Source of the DNA: JALEFZ01 sp038527485
Lineage (GTDB): Bacteria; Bacteroidota; Bacteroidia; J057
DNA length: 64,000 bases
NCBI GenBank assembly: GCA_038527485.1
Contig: JBCBFT010000013.1
Location: 1 to 64,000 of the forward strand
Direction: 5' to 3'
Positions within the stretch are counted from its first letter, which is position 1; each line of letters opens with the position of its first letter. Position numbers and translations under genes: made by a program. Positions 24,675 through 34,357 of the stretch are shown one piece after another. Below the pieces are notes generated by a model. It saw only the letters and a list, made by a program, of their open reading frames with translations, made no database searches and was not told the DNA's origin.

Positions 24675-25781
24675 ATGCTGAATGATCCTGCCTTACAAAA
24701 AACACTGTCCCTGATTCTCCTCATTGGAATCGGTGCCCTCATCAGGGGCAAGATCCGCTCAAAGGAGGCCTTATCAGGAATCAAAGTCATGATCCTATCG
24801 GTCGCGCTTCCTGCGACTATTTTTGTGGCTTTGCTTAAGATAGAGGTGGATGCCTCCATGCTTTTTCTGCCTTTGTTGGCCCTGCTCTTCAACGTACTGA
24901 TGCTGGGGATCTGCTACAAGGGGCTGCCCTATCTGAAGGGCATAGGAAAAAATAGCTCTACGCATCGTACGCTGATGATGATGTTGCCTTCTCTGGCGCC
25001 TGGCCTCTCCTGCTTTCCCTTTTTGGTGGAGTACATGGGAGACGAAGCACTGGCTCTGGCAGCTTTGGCAGACGTGGGGAATAAGATATATGTGTTGATC
25101 CTCCTATATGTGCTGGCCATGCATTGGTATGTACAAAAAAAGGGGATTCAATCTTCGGGATATGGTAGACTTCGATTGCTGGTGGGTTCGATCATCAAGG
25201 AACCCATCAATCTGGTGATTCTCCTGGCCTTTGTGATGTTGGGCCTGGGGATCAACCTTTCGAAATTGCCAGCTTTCCTTCAGCAGGCGACGGGAAATAT
25301 GACAGCCATGATGACGCCCTTAATTTTGATATTCATCGGCTTGGCTGTCAAGATTAAGCGTGGACAATTCAAGCGAATGATTCGATTGTTGTTGTTCCGC
25401 TCTTCCCTGGCCTTTTTCATCAGTGGGCTTTTGGTACTGCTGTTTCCTAGTCTTTCACCTGTAGGAGCCATCGTTTTGATTGCCTTTCCTCAAAGTGCCT
25501 GTAGCTTCTGGCCATTTGCTCATATTTCAGCGATCTATCAGATGGAGGAGAAAGATGGGGTGAAAACCTTTGATCCTGACTTGAGTCTGGGAATATTGGC
25601 CCTGTCTCTTCCCTTTTCCTCTATCCTCATCTTGACGATTTGTTCCTTGCAGGAGGTGTTCCTCAATCCCTACTGGGTGTTTGCTTGTGCGTTGGGGATG
25701 TTGGCATTGGCGATTGTCGCCCGCTACTTGAGCAAGCCCAAGCTTGTGGTGAAGGCATCCTTATCTGCTGAGGAGAGGTAG
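24675..25781 (+). CDS. AEC-family permease (auxin-efflux-carrier-like)
   Basis: This 368-residue, very hydrophobic protein has about ten transmembrane segments arranged as two halves around a central basic loop (KIKRGQFKRMIR at about 230). This fits the AEC / bile-acid-sodium-symporter superfamily of PF03547. The first helix begins right after MLNDPALQKTLS. The ATG at 24675 is preferred to the upstream TTG at 24654. Such carriers move small organic anions, but the substrate is not evident. A terminator separates it from the Tat aminotransferase, so any functional link is loose. Confidence 0.75.
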   Translation: MLNDPALQKTLSLILLIGIGALIRGKIRSKEALSGIKVMILSVALPATIFVALLKIEVDASMLFLPLLALLFNVLMLGICYKGLPYLKGIGKNSSTHRTLMMMLPSLAPGLSCFPFLVEYMGDEALALAALADVGNKIYVLILLYVLAMHWYVQKKGIQSSGYGRLRLLVGSIIKEPINLVILLAFVMLGLGINLSKLPAFLQQATGNMTAMMTPLILIFIGLAVKIKRGQFKRMIRLLLFRSSLAFFISGLLVLLFPSLSPVGAIVLIAFPQSACSFWPFAHISAIYQMEEKDGVKTFDPDLSLGILALSLPFSSILILTICSLQEVFLNPYWVFACALGMLALAIVARYLSKPKLVVKASLSAEER

Positions 25782-25942
25782 ATCATAAAAGGATTTTGCT
25801 TCCTTGCCCTATGTAATGGATGGGTAGTCTAGATATCAGCGTGGCATTCGCAGTGAAGTGTTTCGGTATGACCTATCCCTACATTGATACTGATAAAGGA
25901 ACGCTTATGCTAAGATGTCTTAGCAGCAAGCACTTTTTATCT

Positions 25943-26184
25943 TTATTTACGAAGGATTAAGGCGTTCCAATGCTCCATAAACTGAAATCCTTTCTCCTTT
26001 AGGTAGGCTTTTGTTAAGCTCTCAATGTTTTCTTCGACCTCTTTCACCAATTTGTTAGTGCTGTATAAATAAGGGCAGCCATACAAACCTAGCTTTTCAG
26101 GAGTAGTATAATCTTGATTCAGATAAAGTATATTTTTCAGGCAAAGATACTTTTGAATTTTTCGTTTATTTCAATGAAAATCAT
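25943..26184 (-). pseudogene. Remnant of a small gene of unknown family, frameshifted
   Basis: On the minus strand a frame without a start codon encodes about 62 coding-like residues ending in KGFQFMEHWNALILRK and a stop at 25943-25945, including GLYGCPYLYSTNK and VKEVEENIESLTKAYL. A short N-terminal piece starting at the ATG 26182-26184 (MIFIEINEKFKSIF) runs into TGA in a different frame just where the longer frame becomes plausible. A single indel would join them to about 77 residues. The family is not recognised. This explains most of the 443-bp gap between the permease and the FGE-like gene. Confidence 0.35.
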
Positions 26185-26224
26185 TCTTGATGATGATGCT
26201 TATGGTACTCAACTCAGGTGATAA

Positions 26225-27079
26225 ATGAGAGCTGGAAAATCCATATTTCATGTAGGGATCAACCTTTTCCTCTTCTTTGTGATTGCTAGCTGCCAGCAAG
26301 CTACGACAGAGAATCCGTGCGAAGGTGATACACCATCTTTTACTTCCTTTCCCTCTGGCATGGTCTGGATACCCCAAGGCCCATTAGATGACAGTTGCAT
26401 GCACGGATTTTGGATGGATGAAACGCCTGTGACGGTGGGGGCGTTTGAGAAATTTGTGAATCAAACAGCTTATCTCACAGAAGCCGAGAAATTTGGAGAT
26501 GCTGCTGTATTCGATTTTGCCCGAAAGGAATGGTACTTACAAAAAGGAGCCAATTGGCGTTTTCCTCAAGGTCCTGATCAGAAGCCAGCATCTGCAGATC
26601 ATCCTGTCACTCAGGTCTCTTGGCACGATGCCCACGCCTATGCTGCTTGGGTAGGAAAGCGCCTGCCGACCTCCCGCGAGTGGGAACACGCTGCCCGCAA
26701 CGCACAAAATAGCATGGCGACTTATCCCTGGGGGGAAGGCTTGAAAAACGGCGAAAAGTGGCGCGCAAATTTCTGGCAGGGAGAATTTCCGTTTTTCAAT
26801 ACGAGAGCGGATGGGTTTATGACAACTTCTCCTGTCAAGCATTTTGGGAAATCTTCCCTCGGACTCTATGACATCGCAGGCAATGTCTGGGGGTGGGTCT
26901 CTGATCCCTCTGACATTGAACGCAGCAACACAGGACCTGAAAAAATGGCCAGAGGAGGCTCTTTTCTCTGTGATTTAGACATATGCCACGGCTTCCAGAT
27001 AAACGGCCAAACAAGCTCTACGGCCGAGACGGCCCTTTTTCACACGGGTTTTCGGTGTGTGAAGGATAGGGGGGATTGA
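26225..27079 (+). CDS. Formylglycine-generating-enzyme-like (SUMF1) lipoprotein
   Basis: This is a 284-residue protein. The signal peptide ends IASC, giving a lipoprotein anchored at about Cys23. The rest is an FGE-sulfatase domain: GMVWIPQGP, PVTVGAFEKFV, HPVTQVSWHDAHAYAAWVGKRLPTSREWE (here split over two motifs), LGLYDIAGNVWGWV, and the C-terminal ARGGSFLCDLDIC and FHTGFRCV. The C-x4-C pair matches the copper-binding active-site cysteines of aerobic formylglycine-generating enzymes. True activity is therefore possible, though many such domains in Bacteroidota are structural (gliding, T9SS, ligand binding). No sulfatase gene lies nearby. Confidence 0.85.
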   Translation: MRAGKSIFHVGINLFLFFVIASCQQATTENPCEGDTPSFTSFPSGMVWIPQGPLDDSCMHGFWMDETPVTVGAFEKFVNQTAYLTEAEKFGDAAVFDFARKEWYLQKGANWRFPQGPDQKPASADHPVTQVSWHDAHAYAAWVGKRLPTSREWEHAARNAQNSMATYPWGEGLKNGEKWRANFWQGEFPFFNTRADGFMTTSPVKHFGKSSLGLYDIAGNVWGWVSDPSDIERSNTGPEKMARGGSFLCDLDICHGFQINGQTSSTAETALFHTGFRCVKDRGD

Positions 27080-27184
27080 ATACCCGAACACATCCCCACC
27101 ACCCGACATGGAGGAATGCAAAAGTGTCAGTATATTACTATGTCAATCATCAACTCACTTTTCAGGATATTCCCCCTCGTCGTC

Positions 27185-30100
27185 ATGAAAATAGGTTTTC
27201 GATTCGCCCTTATACTGTGCCTGATATACCCCGCCCTCCTATGTGGCCAACAAACAGTCCCTACTTTCCTACAGATAGGAGAGGAAGAGGGCTTGGTCAG
27301 TACCGATATTTTGAGATTTCACCACGACTCCCGAGGCTTTATCTGGTTTGGGACACCCAAAGGAATTTCCTGCTACGATGGGACACGCATTCGAAACTAT
27401 ACCGAGCAAGAGGGGCTTTGCTACAACTATATCCTGCAAGTAACAGAAGATCAAAAGGGGAATATCTGGATCTATGGAGGGGACTTTAGTCGGCGCGAAC
27501 GCTATCTATGCGTCCTAGACCCTATCGAGGAGATATTTTACGATATGGAAACCTATCTCGGTGGTCCTGTTCCATTTGATATAGACCAAACGGATATATA
27601 TCCCAGTCACCAGGGCGTCATCCTCATGAGAGAGGAGAGAGAAACGCTTTTTCAGTTTTACGAATGGAATGGATATAGGCTGAAAGAAGGATTCATTTTT
27701 CCCAAGTCTTCCCGATACAACTTATTCAGACCTCAGGATCAAGTATACAAACAGGATGCAGATACCTATGTGACGGAGTTGGTCGTGCGTCAGGGCGGAG
27801 CCCCACCTGAGCCACCTTTGAGGTCTATCGTCCACTTTGATTCAACGGGCAAGATTCAAAAAACCGTAGATACTCAAGGACGGCCAGGATATCTCGCCAC
27901 CGATGGCTCAGACTTGCACTACAAATTAGGGGAAGATGTGTCTCCCTTTCTCTGGAGTTACTATGTCGATGAGCAGCTAGCTTTTGAAGAGGTGATTCCC
28001 AGCCAAAATGATGACTTTATGTATTGGGGCAAGGGAATGAGCTTTCTTTTACTGGATGAAGAATTGAGAATTCAATACAAGCAGGGGGATTCGCTGAAAT
28101 TTGACACACTGGATGTGCCGAGGGAGTTCCAGCCCAATGGCTCCGACATCTTCCTGGACCATACGCCTGCCCTGTGGTACGAGGCCAACAATCACTTTGT
28201 CCGACTGGGAGTCCACAAGAAATGGTTCCGAACATGGTTTCAGTATGAAGAATTCAATGGCTGGGCAGCCCCCATTCGAGGGATCACACCTGATAAAGAA
28301 GGCAACTTATGGGTAGGAAGCCAACATCTTTTGTATAGACTTGATCGTATGCAGAATCAAGGATATCGGCAAAAAACATTGGATGGCGATCTGCTCGAAG
28401 GGATACTCGGGATCTTTTATGCAGATCCTTACCTTTGGATGGCTACAGAACGAAGTGGATTGGTTCGATTCCATATTCAGGATCAAACGTCTAAGTCCTT
28501 TCCTTTATTTGGCATGAATCGACCCACACTCTTGTGGCAGCCCTATCAGTCCACAGAAGGTGATATCTGGGTCGGGGCAGGGGAGGGGCTGTATCAGCTA
28601 GACGAAAGTCAAGGGCATCTGCGTAGGCTGCAGCCTGCTCCCGAATTTGAAGCGCTCAATACGAGTTCCATTTTTCATTTCTACGAAAGCGAAGAAGGCG
28701 TTTGGTTGTCTACTTCTTCAGGGCTTTACTTGGCGGATCTTGCGCAGGAAAAAATCCTAGCCCGCTACCATCAGGATCAGCCTGAACCCTATTTCTTGCC
28801 TATTGATCAGGTCGCACATATCCATGTAGATAGCCTCGGAATCATGTGGCTGGCGACCAAGGGGCAAGGACTGATCAAATGGAATCCCCGCACGCAAGAA
28901 CATCAGATCTATAATCAGAAAAGCTCGGGCCTATCCAACGATGTCCTCTATGCCGTATATGAAGATGCATGGGGATATCTGTGGTTGCCAAGCAATCATG
29001 GGCTCAATCGCCTCCACAAAGCGAGTGGGCGCATGCATCTATATTTTGAAGAAGACGGACTTCCTCACAACGAGTTCAATACCACCTCGCATTATCAAGC
29101 ACCTAACGGAAGTCTCTTTTTGGGAACCCTAAATGGGATGGCGCAATTTCATCCCCGTGATTTCGACCGAAACCCTAAAGAAGTCCCTCTTCTTATCAGC
29201 AGAGCCACCCGCATCGATCGTAGCACCGACTCTGTGACTATAGAAACGCATGCTGTCCTGAACCAGCGTCAGCTCCATCTCTATCCATCTGATCGAACGG
29301 CATTTTTACATCTTACCTTGCTTGATCATGCAAAAGAAGGTGGGAAACAATACGCATATAAAATTGAGGGGATACACGAGGATTGGATTCAAAATTCAGG
29401 GCCTGATATTGAGTTCTCGGGTTTACCCTTTGGAACGTACGACGTAGCACTACGTGCGAAATCTACCTCCACCAATATATGGACTGTCTATCCTGCTCCT
29501 ATTCAGTTGATTGTGGTCAGCCCCTTTTACCTCAAAACGTGGTTTGTTCTTCTCGTCATATGTTTGGGCGCGGCGGGGCTGTACTTGCTGTATCGCTACA
29601 ACACACGCAGGCTGAGGCGACGTCAAGCACAGCTCAAGCAGATTGTAGAGGAGCGTACAGAAGAGATCCGCAAACAGGCAGAGGAACTCAAAGCGCTCGA
29701 CAATGCGAAGTCACGCTTCTTTGCCAATATTTCCCATGAACTCCGGACGCCCTTGACCCTCATGTTGGGTCCGCTTTCTTACCTCCAATCCAATCCCGAC
29801 AAGTGGCCTTCTATGGATCTCTCTTCTCAGTTTCAAGTTATGGAGCGCAATGGGAAGAGCCTACTAGGAATGATAGATGAGATTCTAGATTTGACCAAAC
29901 TACAGGATCGAAAGCTCAAACTAGAGCAGCAAGCAACTGATCTACAGACGTTCGTACAGCGTGTGGCAGAGCCTTTTGCCGTTTATTTCTCTCAAAAAGG
30001 CGTACAATTCAATGTACAATTAAAAATTTCGAAGGCGCTCCATGTATGCTTGGATCAGCGAAAAATAGAGAAGATGCTGAACAACTATCTTGTCAATGCG

Positions 30101-30844
30101 CTCAAATATACGCCTCCAGGGGGATGGGTAACCCTGACTGTCAAGGAAAAGGCCGAAGCGATCTCTTTCATGGTGAGCGATACAGGTGTTGGCATTGAGG
30201 AAGAGGAATTAAAGCACATTTTTGAGCGCTTTTATCAAGGGAATCAGGCGCTCAGTGGTGGGACTGGGATTGGGTTGGAGTTGGTCAAGGAATATGCTTC
30301 CCTTATGGGAGGAGAAGCTTTTGCCGAAAGTAAAATAGGGCAGGGGAGTGATTTCTTCTTCATTTTACCCAAGAAAAAAACGCAAATACCTGCTAGTTCT
30401 ATCCAGACGAGCCCAAGAGAAGAAAACGTAGGGATGTCTACTTCTCCGAATCTATTTAGGGAGCATACCCTCATTGTGGTGGAGAACCATCCCGATATGA
30501 GGGACTTTATTTACCAGATTCTACAAGATCAGTATAAAGAAATCATCCTGGTTCCACATGGGAAGGCTTGCCTGGAGGTTTTGAATGAAAGAGCTTCTGA
30601 CATCTCCTTGATCATCTCTGATATGATGATGCCTGAGATGGATGGTATGAGCCTTTTGAAGGCCGTGAGGAATCAGCCCGCTTGGGCACATATCTCTGTG
30701 ATGATGCTGACAGCCATGGGGTCCGAACCTGCCAAAATAGAGGCCCTGACATCGGGAGCTGATGACTACGTGACCAAACCATTTACTCTGCAAGAGTTGC
30801 AAATGCGTGTTCAAAAGGTGCTGAGTAAGACCAGACGAGTATAG
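27185..30844 (+). CDS. Hybrid two-component sensor: propeller, Y_Y_Y, kinase, receiver; no DNA-binding domain
   Basis: This is a 1219-residue protein. The signal peptide (ending ALLCGQQ) is followed by about 650 residues of two-component-regulator propeller repeats (RGFIWFGTPKGISCYDG, GNLWVGSQH, GDIWVGAGEGLYQL and others), then a Y_Y_Y domain and a transmembrane helix at about 785-806. Then come HisKA with acceptor His in FFANISHELRTPL (about 852), HATPase (DTGVGIEEEEL, GTGIGLELV) and a receiver with Asp in LIISDMMMPEMDG (about 1144). It stops 9 residues after the receiver, whereas typical relatives end in an AraC-type HTH. The ATG at 27185 starts the signal peptide. It may phosphorylate a separate regulator or feed the neighbouring hybrid sensor. 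Confidence 0.92.
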   Translation: MKIGFRFALILCLIYPALLCGQQTVPTFLQIGEEEGLVSTDILRFHHDSRGFIWFGTPKGISCYDGTRIRNYTEQEGLCYNYILQVTEDQKGNIWIYGGDFSRRERYLCVLDPIEEIFYDMETYLGGPVPFDIDQTDIYPSHQGVILMREERETLFQFYEWNGYRLKEGFIFPKSSRYNLFRPQDQVYKQDADTYVTELVVRQGGAPPEPPLRSIVHFDSTGKIQKTVDTQGRPGYLATDGSDLHYKLGEDVSPFLWSYYVDEQLAFEEVIPSQNDDFMYWGKGMSFLLLDEELRIQYKQGDSLKFDTLDVPREFQPNGSDIFLDHTPALWYEANNHFVRLGVHKKWFRTWFQYEEFNGWAAPIRGITPDKEGNLWVGSQHLLYRLDRMQNQGYRQKTLDGDLLEGILGIFYADPYLWMATERSGLVRFHIQDQTSKSFPLFGMNRPTLLWQPYQSTEGDIWVGAGEGLYQLDESQGHLRRLQPAPEFEALNTSSIFHFYESEEGVWLSTSSGLYLADLAQEKILARYHQDQPEPYFLPIDQVAHIHVDSLGIMWLATKGQGLIKWNPRTQEHQIYNQKSSGLSNDVLYAVYEDAWGYLWLPSNHGLNRLHKASGRMHLYFEEDGLPHNEFNTTSHYQAPNGSLFLGTLNGMAQFHPRDFDRNPKEVPLLISRATRIDRSTDSVTIETHAVLNQRQLHLYPSDRTAFLHLTLLDHAKEGGKQYAYKIEGIHEDWIQNSGPDIEFSGLPFGTYDVALRAKSTSTNIWTVYPAPIQLIVVSPFYLKTWFVLLVICLGAAGLYLLYRYNTRRLRRRQAQLKQIVEERTEEIRKQAEELKALDNAKSRFFANISHELRTPLTLMLGPLSYLQSNPDKWPSMDLSSQFQVMERNGKSLLGMIDEILDLTKLQDRKLKLEQQATDLQTFVQRVAEPFAVYFSQKGVQFNVQLKISKALHVCLDQRKIEKMLNNYLVNALKYTPPGGWVTLTVKEKAEAISFMVSDTGVGIEEEELKHIFERFYQGNQALSGGTGIGLELVKEYASLMGGEAFAESKIGQGSDFFFILPKKKTQIPASSIQTSPREENVGMSTSPNLFREHTLIVVENHPDMRDFIYQILQDQYKEIILVPHGKACLEVLNERASDISLIISDMMMPEMDGMSLLKAVRNQPAWAHISVMMLTAMGSEPAKIEALTSGADDYVTKPFTLQELQMRVQKVLSKTRRV

Positions 30845-31060
30845 GATGCTTCTTTCCCGGGATTTTACATCCTAATCATTCTCTATTAGATCCTATTTGA
30901 AGCTTCAAATCTACGAAACGTTTGTGCTTTCAGAGCTTGAACTTCATCGGTTTGATTCATGTAGTCCCACTAAATTTCGCAAAACACTTTTCACCGGAAC
31001 CTAAAACCTCTGCTTTTGAGCTAGATTTTCATTGTTCCAAACATGATCTTAAATTTAGAA

Positions 31061-34000
31061 ATGAGAAAACGAATAATATCCATTCATTGTTTCTTCCAAA
31101 AGATCCTTATAGTAGGGGTGTTATTCGTTTTGATGGTCAGGTTAGCAGATTCCGCACAAGCCAATTATACGGAGCAGGAAGTCGACTCGATGCGTCGATT
31201 GCTTCCTGTCGTACAAGATACCCAGTTGGTCAACACCTATCTTAATCTTACCCAATCGATCCTCGTTTCAGACGAAGAAGCCGAACGTTATAGCAAAGAT
31301 GCCTATCGTATTTCCGATTCCTTACAATACACCTGGGGGAAGATCAAATCCAGCTTTATCCTAGGCCATATCTACTTTTTCCTGAAGAGATACGATGAAG
31401 CCATTGATGCCTATCAGCGCGGGCTCAAAGTCGCCCAAAGAGGGAATATTGAACGAGAAGTCTTGCTAGCCTATGGTTACTTGCCCAACACCTATCTAAA
31501 AGTAAATCAGCTAGACAGTGCCTTACATTATAATGAGTTGTATCGACAAAAGGCCACCCAATTAGGGGATAGCAGCCTCATCGCCCTCTCTTATTCTAAG
31601 GATGGGAACTTTTACTTAGGACAAGCGCTTTATGACCTGGCCTTTACATCTTACCTAGAAAATACGCGCTGGCTGGAAAGGCTCAAAGATTCTACAGGGC
31701 TCGTTTTTACCTATGGAGATATTGCACAGGTATTGGATCGTAAAGAACGATTTGAAGAAGCCATTGAATACTATGAAAAATCCATTTCGATAGGAAATGC
31801 AAGAGGAGATCTTTTGAGTCAAATTCCCAGTCTGATCAATATGTCCATTTTATGGAGAAAGACAGATCAATTGGATCAAGCTTATGCAGTCCTGAACCGA
31901 GTAGATTCTATTTTGAAGCATGTACCCTGGGAGGGAAAAATAGATCGATCTCTGCATCGGGATTATGGGATCTTTTTGGAGATAAATTTAGCAGATCTCT
32001 TGCTGGAAGAGAAGAAATATGCAGGGGTCATTGATAAACTCTTAGATATCCAAAAACAGCTCGACCCTCAATCAGATATTTATGCGAATAGCAATGTCCA
32101 GCTCAGTCTTTCGAAAGCCTATCTTGGTCTGAACCAATATGAAAAAGCCTACCAAATGGCCTTATCTGCCAAGGAGGGGCTGGCTGAAATCCAATCTATG
32201 GAAGACCTGCTGGAATCTATAGGGCAATTGGCGACAATAGAGCAAAAGCGCAATCATTATGAAGCCGCCTATCAATGGCAGGAAGATTATATCCAGTTGA
32301 AGGACTCTCTCAAAGAGGAAGAGACGCAAAAGGCTTATAAGGCCCTATTATTAGAATATGAAACCGAAAATAGAGACCGTAAAATTGCTGAGCTTACACA
32401 GGAAAAATTGATCAGTGACAACCGCCGCAACCTCCTCCTACTCGGTCTTATGGGTATCTCTGTGATTGCATTGGCACTTATCCTCTTTTTGCGTTTCCGT
32501 GCCCAAAAGAACCAGGAACTCCTCGAGCAGGAACGCGATCTAGACCGTATGAAATCGCGTTTTTTTACCCAGCTTTCGCATGAACTTAGGACTCCTTTGA
32601 CCCTCATCTTGGGACCTCTCAACCAATTGCTAGAAACAGAACAGGAAGGGAGTAAAAGCCAAAAACTCCAATTGATGCAGCGCAATGCGCAATCCCTGCT
32701 CAAGCTCGTGAATCAAGTCATGGATTTATCCAAAGTAAAGGCAGGTAAACTTGAGCTCCAAGCTCGTCCTGTCCAGGTCAAGCCCTTGATTCGGTACATT
32801 TTCAGCTCTTTTGACTCCAAAGCCGAACTCAAAGCCTTGGACTACCAACTATTCCTTCCTGAAGCCGAAGTCGAGCTTTATCTGGACGCAGAAAAGTTCC
32901 AGCAAATCCTGAGCAATCTTCTGTCCAATGGATGCAAGTTTGTCCCCCCAAAAGGGAAGCTATATGTTCGATTGACTCAAGATGCTCAATCCGTTTCGAT
33001 CTCTGTGGAAGACAATGGGCCAGGAATTCCTCCTCTTCAGCAAGCCCACATATTCGATCCTTATTTTCAGGTAAGTGGCCATCTACAGCCCGAAGAGGCA
33101 GGAACAGGTATCGGATTGGCTATCAGCAAAGAATTGACAGAACTCCATGGAGGGACCATCGCCCTTCAAAGTGACTGGGAGAAGGGGACCACATTTACCC
33201 TGACCTTCATCAAGGGAAAAGCGCATTTGTCTGAGGACCAAATCAATTTTTTCAAAGGACAAGTTCAACAAGTAGAACCAGAGATCGAGCCGATAGCATC
33301 CTCCACATCTGATCAGCAGGCAGCGCCTGAAGAGGCTCCGCTTGTATTGTTGGCGGAGGATATTCCCGATATGCAGGCGTACATTGCCAGCATTTTACAG
33401 TCAGATTTTAGGCTCATGATAGGTTCCAATGGAAAGGAAGCTTTAGCATTGGCTCAAAAAGAAATTCCAGACATCGTGATATCAGACATCATGATGCCAG
33501 AAATGGATGGCATGGCGTTCATTCAAGCATTAAAGGCGGACAGCAAAACCGATCATATTCCCGTCATTTTCCTTACGGCCAAGTCTAGCGATGTCCAGCG
33601 AATGGAAGGCTTAGCGCAAGAAGCACATGCCTTTCTGAGTAAGCCGTTTCATGCCCGCGAACTCCAATTGATCCTGCAAAATACGCTCAAAAACCAGCAG
33701 CGTCTACAAGTTCGATTTCAAGGTGAGGTGGTTTTGAGTCCGTCAGAAGTAGCCGTAAGCTCACAAGAGGCTTTATTCCTCGAAAAACTGACTGACTACC
33801 TCGAAGCCCACATAGATCACACGGATATGTCGGTCGAAGAAGTGGCCGATCATATGGCCTTGAGCAGATCCCAATTACATCGCAAACTCAAAGCATTGAC
33901 GGGACAATCCCCCAGCCTCTTCATCCGTAACTTCCGCCTTCAGCGCGCCAAGCAATTGCTCGAAGCAGACTTTGGCAACATCTCCGAAATCGCCGATGCC

Positions 34001-34090
34001 ATAGGTATTTCTTCGCCAGCCTATTTCTCAAGGATCTTTACAGAGAAATTTGGCAGCTCTCCCTCAAAATGGACTTCTGGGGAATCCTAA
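31061..34090 (+). CDS. Hybrid two-component sensor: TPR, kinase, receiver, AraC-type HTH
   Basis: This is a 1009-residue protein. After a signal peptide the periplasmic part holds several TPR units (ILGHIYFFLKRYDEAIDAYQ, FEEAIEYYEKSISIGNARGD), then a coiled coil and a transmembrane helix at about 456-477. The cytoplasmic half has HisKA (FFTQLSHELRTPL, His about 505), HATPase (VEDNGPGIPPL, GTGIGLAIS), a receiver with Asp in IVISDIMMPEMDG (about 808), and a C-terminal AraC-family DNA-binding domain (VADHMALSRSQLHRKLK, ISSPAYFSRIFTEKFG). It is a complete sense-to-transcription protein. It follows the HTH-less hybrid by about 215 bp on the same strand. The ATG at 31061 fits the signal peptide better than 31043. 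Confidence 0.93.
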   Translation: MRKRIISIHCFFQKILIVGVLFVLMVRLADSAQANYTEQEVDSMRRLLPVVQDTQLVNTYLNLTQSILVSDEEAERYSKDAYRISDSLQYTWGKIKSSFILGHIYFFLKRYDEAIDAYQRGLKVAQRGNIEREVLLAYGYLPNTYLKVNQLDSALHYNELYRQKATQLGDSSLIALSYSKDGNFYLGQALYDLAFTSYLENTRWLERLKDSTGLVFTYGDIAQVLDRKERFEEAIEYYEKSISIGNARGDLLSQIPSLINMSILWRKTDQLDQAYAVLNRVDSILKHVPWEGKIDRSLHRDYGIFLEINLADLLLEEKKYAGVIDKLLDIQKQLDPQSDIYANSNVQLSLSKAYLGLNQYEKAYQMALSAKEGLAEIQSMEDLLESIGQLATIEQKRNHYEAAYQWQEDYIQLKDSLKEEETQKAYKALLLEYETENRDRKIAELTQEKLISDNRRNLLLLGLMGISVIALALILFLRFRAQKNQELLEQERDLDRMKSRFFTQLSHELRTPLTLILGPLNQLLETEQEGSKSQKLQLMQRNAQSLLKLVNQVMDLSKVKAGKLELQARPVQVKPLIRYIFSSFDSKAELKALDYQLFLPEAEVELYLDAEKFQQILSNLLSNGCKFVPPKGKLYVRLTQDAQSVSISVEDNGPGIPPLQQAHIFDPYFQVSGHLQPEEAGTGIGLAISKELTELHGGTIALQSDWEKGTTFTLTFIKGKAHLSEDQINFFKGQVQQVEPEIEPIASSTSDQQAAPEEAPLVLLAEDIPDMQAYIASILQSDFRLMIGSNGKEALALAQKEIPDIVISDIMMPEMDGMAFIQALKADSKTDHIPVIFLTAKSSDVQRMEGLAQEAHAFLSKPFHARELQLILQNTLKNQQRLQVRFQGEVVLSPSEVAVSSQEALFLEKLTDYLEAHIDHTDMSVEEVADHMALSRSQLHRKLKALTGQSPSLFIRNFRLQRAKQLLEADFGNISEIADAIGISSPAYFSRIFTEKFGSSPSKWTSGES

Positions 34091-34357
34091 GTAAGGATTC
34101 AGGTGAAAAGACGTCAGACTACAGACGTAAAGCGTGAGTAGTGATGAGGTTTGCATCACTATCTTGTTTATCTGTCCGACTACTTAAGGCCTATTTGCGA
34201 CATCAAGACAAGCCTTTGCGACCTCTATACAAGTATAGCGTAGCGTCTTATTTTTCCACATTTTCCATGCGACAAATGGACAAACATCCACTACCTACCT
34301 GCAAGCAAAATGAAAGGCTGAAGGGGTAATTGAGGTCATGAAATCTAAACCTTATCA

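Noticed and set aside
34141..34329. 62-codon plus-strand open frame before the FG-GAP gene
   Set aside because: No coding-like pattern or family; it is probably the untranslated leader of the downstream gene.
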